Assembly (NCBI RefSeq): GCF_003265225.1
Contig: NZ_CP022013.1
Location: forward strand, 405,001-469,000
Source of the DNA: Mergibacter septicus
GTDB lineage: Bacteria > Pseudomonadota > Gammaproteobacteria > Enterobacterales > Pasteurellaceae
Direction: 5' to 3'
Length of the DNA: 64,000 nucleotides
Part shown: positions 58,756 through 64,000 of the stretch, one piece after another
How the letters are laid out: every line of letters starts with the position of its first letter
Numbering within the stretch: position 1 is the first letter of the stretch
Program-made: the position numbers and the translations under genes
The notes under the pieces: generated by a model
Databases searched by the model: none
Seen by the model: only the letters and a program-made list of their open reading frames with translations
What the model was told of the DNA's origin: nothing

Positions 58756-59496
58756 ATGGCAGGTCATAGTAAGTGGGCGAATATTAAGCATCGTAAAGCC
58801 GCACAAGATGCTCAACGAGGAAAAATTTTCACTAAATTAATTCGTGAATTAGTAACAGCGGCAAAACTTGGTGGTGCAGATGTTGCCGCAAATCCTAGAT
58901 TACGGACTGCAGTAGATAAAGCACTCTCAAATAATATGACGAGAGATACTATTAATCGTGCAATTCAGCGTGGTGTTGGTGGTGGTGATGACACCAATAT
59001 GGAAACGATAATTTATGAAGGATATGGTCCGGGTGGTACGGCAATTATGGTTGAATGTTTGAGTGATAACCGTAATCGTACGGTTTCGGAAGTTCGCCAT
59101 GCGTTTACTAAAACAGGAGGAAATTTAGGAACAGATGGATCCGTTGCATACCTCTTTAGTAAAAAAGGTTTAATATTGATTGCTGAAGGCAATGAAGATG
59201 CGTTGATGGAAGCGGCTATTGATGCTGGTGCGGATGATGTACAAGCACAGGAAGATGGTAGTTTTGAGGTTTACACCGCTTGGGAAGATCTTAGTTCAGT
59301 GAAAGAAGGGATTGAAGCTGCAGGATTTAAAGTCGATCAAGCTGAAGTAACGATGATACCTTCTACCACAGCAGAATTAGATGCTGAAACCGCCCCTAAA
59401 TTAATGAAATTAGTTGATATGTTAGAAGATTGTGATGATGTACAAAATGTATACCATAATGGGGAAATTAGCGATGAGGTCGCAGCATTATTATAA
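58756..59496 (+). CDS. yebC: YebC/PmpR family transcription or translation factor
   Basis: This protein of 246 residues begins [32 protein letters not shown], the universal YebC signature, and has the standard three-domain length. Family members were described as transcriptional regulators and, more recently, as factors easing translation through proline stretches. RBS AAGAGG is upstream. A terminator follows before ruvC. Confidence 0.95.
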   Translation: MAGHSKWANIKHRKAAQDAQRGKIFTKLIRELVTAAKLGGADVAANPRLRTAVDKALSNNMTRDTINRAIQRGVGGGDDTNMETIIYEGYGPGGTAIMVECLSDNRNRTVSEVRHAFTKTGGNLGTDGSVAYLFSKKGLILIAEGNEDALMEAAIDAGADDVQAQEDGSFEVYTAWEDLSSVKEGIEAAGFKVDQAEVTMIPSTTAELDAETAPKLMKLVDMLEDCDDVQNVYHNGEISDEVAALL

Positions 59497-59514
59497 TTTT
59501 TTATAAAATATATT

Positions 59515-59540
59515 AAGCCCTGAGAGATCGGGGCTTTTTC
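59515..59540 (+). terminator. Terminator of yebC
   Basis: AAGCCC and GGGCTT form a short GC-rich stem with a T run (TTTTTC), 19 bases after the yebC stop. Confidence 0.75.
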
Positions 59541-59664
59541 TTAATCTATGAATAAATAAAAAAATTATCGCTTATTTGATTAACTTGATTAATTCCGTAA
59601 AAGAAAGTTTGAATGAATTAAGTCGATATTTAATCTTGAACAAAGATAGTATTGAGTAAGTAAA

Positions 59665-60240
59665 ATGACCATTATTCTTGGTGTTGATCCCGGTTCTCGA
59701 GTAACAGGGTATGGCGTTATTCGGCAACAGGGAAGGCAATTAACATATTTAGGCAGTGGGGTAATTCGTACTGCTGCGGAGGATTTGCCTACTCGTTTAA
59801 AACGTATTTATGCAGGTATAAATGAAATTATTTTACAGTTTCAACCAGATATGTTTGCGATTGAACAGGTCTTTATGGCGAGGAATGCCGATTCAGCATT
59901 AAAACTTGGACAAGCAAGAGGGGCGGCAATTGTTGCAGCTGTTAATAGAGAATTACCCGTTTTTGAATATGCTGCACGTTTGGTAAAGCAGACTGTGGTT
60001 GGAATAGGATCTGCAGATAAAGCACAAGTTCAGCATATGGTAAGCCAGATTTTACGATTATCGGCAACACCACAAGCGGATGCGGCTGATGCGTTAGCGA
60101 TTGCAATTACTCATGCGCATAGTATGCAACATTCATTACATATTGCACGGACTGCAGATGGTAAGCATACTGAAAAACATCTTGCTTTACTAAGGACTCG
60201 TTATAGTCGGGGAAGGTTTCGTTTAAAAGCAGAAAAATAA
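59665..60240 (+). CDS. ruvC: Crossover junction endodeoxyribonuclease RuvC
   Basis: RuvC resolves Holliday junctions. The protein has 191 residues. The acidic active site is visible as [12 protein letters not shown] (Asp7), [10 protein letters not shown] (Glu) and [14 protein letters not shown] (two Asp). The C-terminal basic extension ([13 protein letters not shown]) is slightly longer than in E. coli. ruvA and ruvB follow on the same strand. Confidence 0.96.
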   Translation: MTIILGVDPGSRVTGYGVIRQQGRQLTYLGSGVIRTAAEDLPTRLKRIYAGINEIILQFQPDMFAIEQVFMARNADSALKLGQARGAAIVAAVNRELPVFEYAARLVKQTVVGIGSADKAQVQHMVSQILRLSATPQADAADALAIAITHAHSMQHSLHIARTADGKHTEKHLALLRTRYSRGRFRLKAEK

Positions 60241-60303
60241 CTGGATATTTGTACAGTTTTTTATTATCCTTAATACGATTTTTTAGTCAGGAAGGGAAGA
60301 AGT

Positions 60304-60921
60304 ATGATAGGGCGTTTAACTGGTTTTATTATTGAAAAACAGCCTCCCGAGATAGTGTTAGATGTTAATGGAGTGGGTTATGAATTATTACTACCGATGA
60401 ATAGTTTTTATAATCTACCTGAAAAAGAAAATCTAGTTACTTTATTTACCCATTTAGTTGTCAGAGAAGATGTTCATCTTCTGTTTGGTTTTACTCAAAA
60501 ACAAGAAAGGACGTTATTTCGAGATTTGATTAAAACCAATGGTGTTGGACCTAAGCTAGCTTTAGCTATTTTATCGGCGATGTCAGTTCAAGAGTTTGCC
60601 TATGCAATTGAACGAGAAGAATTATCTAAACTGATTAAAATTCCCGGTGTAGGCAAAAAAACCGCAGAACGTTTGTTGGTTGAATTAAAAGGTAAATTTA
60701 AAGATTTCAAACAGTCAGATTTTTTTGTTGAACAGAAGTTTGATGCGACCAATAAAGGCACGATGGTGAGTGAAAATAGTGCGATAGATGAAGCGATAGC
60801 CGCACTCATTGCGCTGGGATATCGTGCAACAGAGGCAGAAAAAATGGTGAAAAAAGTAGCAACAACAAGTGAGAATAATAGCGAAAAATTAATCCGTGAA
60901 GCCTTAAAAAATGCCTTATAA
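60304..60921 (+). CDS. ruvA: Holliday junction branch migration protein RuvA
   Basis: RuvA binds the junction as a tetramer and loads RuvB. The protein has 205 residues. It has an OB-fold N-terminus ([28 protein letters not shown]), helix-hairpin-helix motifs ([36 protein letters not shown]) and the C-terminal RuvB-contact domain ([23 protein letters not shown]). RBS GGAAGGGAAG is present. ruvB begins 24 bases on. Confidence 0.96.
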   Translation: MIGRLTGFIIEKQPPEIVLDVNGVGYELLLPMNSFYNLPEKENLVTLFTHLVVREDVHLLFGFTQKQERTLFRDLIKTNGVGPKLALAILSAMSVQEFAYAIEREELSKLIKIPGVGKKTAERLLVELKGKFKDFKQSDFFVEQKFDATNKGTMVSENSAIDEAIAALIALGYRATEAEKMVKKVATTSENNSEKLIREALKNAL

Positions 60922-60945
60922 ATTTTCTAAAGATATAAAACGATT

Positions 60946-61953
60946 ATGATTGAAGCCGACCGCATTGTTAGCCCCACAGGGAAGATTGAAGATGATTTAA
61001 TAGATCGTGCGATTCGTCCTAAATTTTTACAAGATTATGTAGGACAGCCACAGGTGCAAGAGCAAATGTCCATTTTTATTCAAGCTGCTAAAATGCGACA
61101 AGATGCGTTAGATCATTTATTAATTTTTGGTCCACCGGGGCTAGGAAAAACGACCTTAGCCAATATTGTAGCAAATGAAATGGGAGTAAATATTCGCACT
61201 ACTTCTGGTCCAGTACTTGAAAAAGCAGGCGATTTAGCGGCAATGTTGACAAATTTAGAGCCATACGATGTGCTTTTTATTGATGAAATTCATCGTTTAT
61301 CCCCCGCTATTGAAGAAGTGCTATATCCCGCAATGGAAGATTACCAGTTAGATATTATGATCGGTGAAGGACCCGCTGCACGTTCAATTAAACTAGATTT
61401 ACCTCCTTTTACTTTAGTCGGTGCGACAACACGTGCTGGTTCTTTAACTTCTCCTTTACGTGATAGATTTGGTATTGTGCAACGTTTAGAATTTTATTCA
61501 GTTGATGATTTAACTTCGATTGTTGCACGCAGTGCAAGTTGCTTAAATTTAAATATTGCAGATGATGCTGCCTATGAAATTGCTTGTCGTTCACGTGGTA
61601 CGCCAAGAATTGCAAATCGTCTATTAAGGCGAGTGAGAGATTATGCCGATGTAAAAAATAATGGTTTCATTTCATCAAGTATCGCAAAATCGGGATTATC
61701 AATGTTAGATATTGATCCTGCTGGATTTGATTTTATGGATCGTAAATTGCTTGAAGCGATTATTTATCGTTTTGATGGTGGACCTGTTGGTTTAGATAAT
61801 TTAGCTGCCGCCATAGGAGAAGAACGAGAAACCATAGAAGATGTTTTAGAACCTTATCTCATTCAACAAGGTTATTTGCAACGTACGCCAAGAGGACGTG
61901 TCGCAACAGCTCATACTTATCAACATTTTAATTTAGACAAGATGAATAACTAA
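60946..61953 (+). CDS. ruvB: Holliday junction branch migration ATPase RuvB
   Basis: RuvB is the hexameric motor of branch migration. The protein has 335 residues. Walker [15 protein letters not shown], Walker [11 protein letters not shown], sensor 1 [19 protein letters not shown] and the C-terminal winged helix ([16 protein letters not shown]) are complete. It closes the ruvCAB run, with a strong terminator after it. Confidence 0.97.
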   Translation: MIEADRIVSPTGKIEDDLIDRAIRPKFLQDYVGQPQVQEQMSIFIQAAKMRQDALDHLLIFGPPGLGKTTLANIVANEMGVNIRTTSGPVLEKAGDLAAMLTNLEPYDVLFIDEIHRLSPAIEEVLYPAMEDYQLDIMIGEGPAARSIKLDLPPFTLVGATTRAGSLTSPLRDRFGIVQRLEFYSVDDLTSIVARSASCLNLNIADDAAYEIACRSRGTPRIANRLLRRVRDYADVKNNGFISSSIAKSGLSMLDIDPAGFDFMDRKLLEAIIYRFDGGPVGLDNLAAAIGEERETIEDVLEPYLIQQGYLQRTPRGRVATAHTYQHFNLDKMNN

Positions 61954-61980
61954 AAGACGGTAATAAAAATACCTAAGAAA

Positions 61981-62019
61981 ATAAACCGCTAGTTTTAGAG
62001 CTAGCGGTTTATTTTTTTA
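61981..62019. terminator. Bidirectional terminator between ruvB and the DUF5339-like gene
   Basis: ATAAACCGCTAG and CTAGCGGTTTAT form a 12-bp stem with an 8-base loop, followed by seven T. It separates two converging genes. Confidence 0.92.
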
Positions 62020-62032
62020 ATTATTGTTTCAT

Positions 62033-62356
62033 TTAATCATCATTTTTTTGCTTAAGATGGTTGAGAGCTATTAATCCTCGATCACAGCTTTTAATTTGAT
62101 CTTCAAGTTTCAGTGTTAAAATTTTGTTTTGACTAGCTAATAGTTGATTTTGAATTTGAGGTATTTCAGGGTGTGTGCCCGGCTGTTGAGCCGCTTCTTC
62201 AATCAGATTTTTAGTTTCTGCAAATAAACGTACGCATTGGTTTGGTAGCTGTGGTTTATTTGTTTGGGGGGTGTTATTAGCCAAAGAGGTAAAAGGAATA
62301 CTCAAAAAACATAGACTAAAAATCAATCTATTTATTTTTAAAAAAGATATTTGCAT
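62033..62356 (-). CDS. Small exported protein, possibly DUF5339 family
   Basis: This 107-residue protein has a signal peptide (about 1-26, ending SLA) and a mature part of about 80 residues with two cysteines (CVRLF and KSCDRGL) and helical pattern. The pattern C-x2-L-F-x-E-x4-I-E-E-A and late SCDRGLIAL resemble small Pasteurellaceae periplasmic proteins annotated DUF5339. I recall this family only loosely. Function is unknown. Confidence 0.7.
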   Translation of the reverse strand: MQISFLKINRLIFSLCFLSIPFTSLANNTPQTNKPQLPNQCVRLFAETKNLIEEAAQQPGTHPEIPQIQNQLLASQNKILTLKLEDQIKSCDRGLIALNHLKQKNDD

Positions 62357-62853
62357 TGGAATTTACCAGTTATAAATAATTATTATTAATTAATATTCAC
62401 AAATAATAGGGAAAAATTGGTCAAGAAGGCTAACAAAAAAATAGCCAAAAGTCTAGTTCTATACTTATCAATATGCTTTGCTTTATTTTTAATCTATTAA
62501 AATATTAATAACTGGCTGCTAAATATGTTTCTAAAATGTTAATTTTTTAATCAGTTTGATTTGGATCAATATTTACTATTTTATAAAATTTAAATAATTT
62601 TTAATTTAAGTAAAAAATGTGATCAATATTAAAATTTATGGGTTTTTTATCTCTATTTTTGGGAGTAGAATATTAAGACATATTAAACCGTACGTTAGAT
62701 TGTTTATTTTTTAATTCGAAATAACCTTCTTACAATTAATGTTTAATATATTGAGTGAATACTTAGGAGTTGGTTAGTCTTGAGTATGGGCGATGACATT
62801 ATTTTGCGTCATTTGGTTGAGAACTTGTAGCATGTACAAGAGGTTAAATTGAG
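62357..62853. other. Long AT-rich regulatory region upstream of cydA
   Basis: About 500 bases without a gene. It holds a perfect FNR-type palindrome at 62556-62569, a further ATCAAT half-site near 62622, and several GTTAAT/TTAAT-rich tracts that could be ArcA boxes. The mRNA leader is probably long, as for E. coli cydAB. Confidence 0.7.
62556..62569. promoter_or_regulatory. FNR box upstream of cydA
   Basis: TTGATTTGGATCAA fits the FNR consensus TTGAT-N4-ATCAA at all ten defined bases. It lies about 285 bases before the cydA start. FNR and ArcA control cydAB with oxygen in E. coli and Haemophilus, so the site is plausible. Confidence 0.75.
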
Positions 62854-64000
62854 ATGTTGGACATTGTAGAACTCTCGAGATTGCAGTTTGCGTTAACTGC
62901 ACTATATCACTTTTTGTTTGTGCCATTGACATTAGGGTTATCATTTATCCTTGTGATAATGGAAACTCTATATGTTACTACTGGCAAAGAAGTGTATAAA
63001 GACATGACTAAGTTCTGGGGTAAGTTATTTGGTATTAACTTTGCTCTAGGGGTAACAACTGGGATTACAATGGAATTCCAATTTGGTACTAACTGGTCAT
63101 ATTATTCTCATTATGTTGGTGATATTTTCGGTGCGCCTTTAGCTATCGAAGCACTTTTGGCATTCTTCTTAGAATCTACTTTTGTGGGTTTATTTTTCTT
63201 CGGTTGGGATAGATTATCAAAAGCGAAACACCTATTAGCAACTTACTGCGTTGCAATTGGTTCAAACCTTTCTGCAATGTGGATTTTAGTTGCCAATGGC
63301 TGGATGCAACACCCAGTTGGAGCGGAATTTAACTTTGAAAGTATGCGAATGGAAATGACAAGTTTCCTAGATCTATGGTTAAATCCTGTGGCTCAAGGAA
63401 AATTCTTACATACTTTATCAGCAGGTTATGTTTGTGGCTCTATTTTTGTATTAGCAATTAGCTCTTACTATATTTTGAAAGGCCGTGATCTTGGTTTTGC
63501 AAAACGTTCTTTCTCTGTTGCAGCAACGTTTGGTTTAGTTGCAATTTTTGCTGTATTTATTATGGGAGATGAGTCAGGTTATGATATCGGACGAGCTCAA
63601 CCTACTAAGTTAGCAGCAATGGAAGGTGAATGGACAACCGAACCAGCACCTGCTGCATGGAACATTGCTATTATTCCAAATGAAAAGGAACAACGTAATG
63701 AATTTGCATTACAAATTCCTTATGCTGCAGGAATTATTGCTACCCGTTCATTAGATACACCAATTGTTGGTGTGAGAGAATTAATTGCTCAAAATGAAGA
63801 TCGGATCCGCAATGGTATAAATGCTTATGCGTTACTACAAGAGTTACGTTCAGGACATAAAGATGCAGATACAATTGCACAATTTAAAGCGGTTGAAAAA
63901 GACTTAGGCTATGGTCTATTACTAAAACGCTACACTGATAATGTTGTTGATGCGACAGATGAGCAAATCAAATTAGCTGCAAGAGATACTGTACCTAACG
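62854..64000 (+). CDS. cydA: Cytochrome bd ubiquinol oxidase subunit I (3' end outside window)
   Basis: CydA is the quinol-oxidising, heme b558/b595/d-carrying subunit of the high-affinity terminal oxidase in the inner membrane. The first 382 codons are in the window. [29 protein letters not shown] contains His19, a heme ligand. [44 protein letters not shown] and the Q-loop start (GDESGYDIG) match E. coli CydA closely. AAGAGG stands 10 bases upstream of the ATG. cydB should lie beyond the window. Confidence 0.96.
   Translation, partial: MLDIVELSRLQFALTALYHFLFVPLTLGLSFILVIMETLYVTTGKEVYKDMTKFWGKLFGINFALGVTTGITMEFQFGTNWSYYSHYVGDIFGAPLAIEALLAFFLESTFVGLFFFGWDRLSKAKHLLATYCVAIGSNLSAMWILVANGWMQHPVGAEFNFESMRMEMTSFLDLWLNPVAQGKFLHTLSAGYVCGSIFVLAISSYYILKGRDLGFAKRSFSVAATFGLVAIFAVFIMGDESGYDIGRAQPTKLAAMEGEWTTEPAPAAWNIAIIPNEKEQRNEFALQIPYAAGIIATRSLDTPIVGVRELIAQNEDRIRNGINAYALLQELRSGHKDADTIAQFKAVEKDLGYGLLLKRYTDNVVDATDEQIKLAARDTVPN

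Overview
The window comes from a low-GC gammaproteobacterium of the family Pasteurellaceae (order Pasteurellales). The evidence is gene content and order. The blocks uvrC-kdsB-(ycaR)-lpxK-msbA-comEC(rec2)-dksA-pcnB-folK, aspS-nudB-yebC-ruvC-ruvA-ruvB and sapABCDF all follow the Haemophilus influenzae arrangement as I remember it. Inverted copies of the Hin-type DNA uptake core (AAGTGCGGT) are also present. I cannot name the genus from sequence alone.

Layout. 1-2.6 kb: the 3' part of a 23S rRNA gene, a spacer, 5S rRNA and the operon terminator. 2.7-8.8 kb: yfcZ and fadL/ompP1, ogt, then tmcA, ybeY and ybeZ (tRNA and ribosome maturation). 9.0-18.1 kb: a CPBP membrane protease, the complete sapABCDF peptide-transport operon on the minus strand, and ycjX-ycjF on the plus strand. 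18.3-24.9 kb: mrcB (PBP1b), sbcB, cspD, folC, yccA and a tRNA-Ser(UGA). 25.2-30.7 kb: oppABCDF. 31.2-43.2 kb: selD, ettA, pgsA, uvrC, kdsB, ycaR, lpxK, msbA and comEC. LPS assembly (kdsB, lpxK, msbA) sits beside natural competence (comEC). 43.6-50.9 kb: dksA, a giant pcnB-autotransporter reading frame, and folK. 50.9-55.5 kb: ubiG, cmoB, two tandem PEBP genes, an AraC-family regulator and cmoA. 55.7-62.0 kb: aspS, a DUF3298-like exported protein, nudB, yebC and ruvCAB. The window ends in cydA, preceded by a perfect FNR-type palindrome.

The outstanding item is the frame at 44160-50258. A full-length poly(A) polymerase I (PcnB), with an apparent AUU start codon as known for E. coli pcnB, runs without any stop codon into a complete IgA1-protease-family (S6) autotransporter. 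That part has a signal-peptide-like segment, an intact His/Asp/Ser triad, a beta-helical passenger, a charged coiled-coil linker and a C-terminal beta-barrel ending in Phe. The folK gene, normally next to pcnB, follows after a terminator. So a secreted protease gene appears to have been inserted between pcnB and folK and fused in frame to an essential-type cytoplasmic RNA enzyme. How one frame could yield both a cytosolic polymerase and an outer-membrane protease is the main open question here.

Secondary points of interest are degenerate ATPase motifs in both Sap ATPases, a Cys-type SelD, a recent-looking PEBP duplication split between cytosol and periplasm, and inverted uptake-sequence pairs in sapC and between oppA and oppB.
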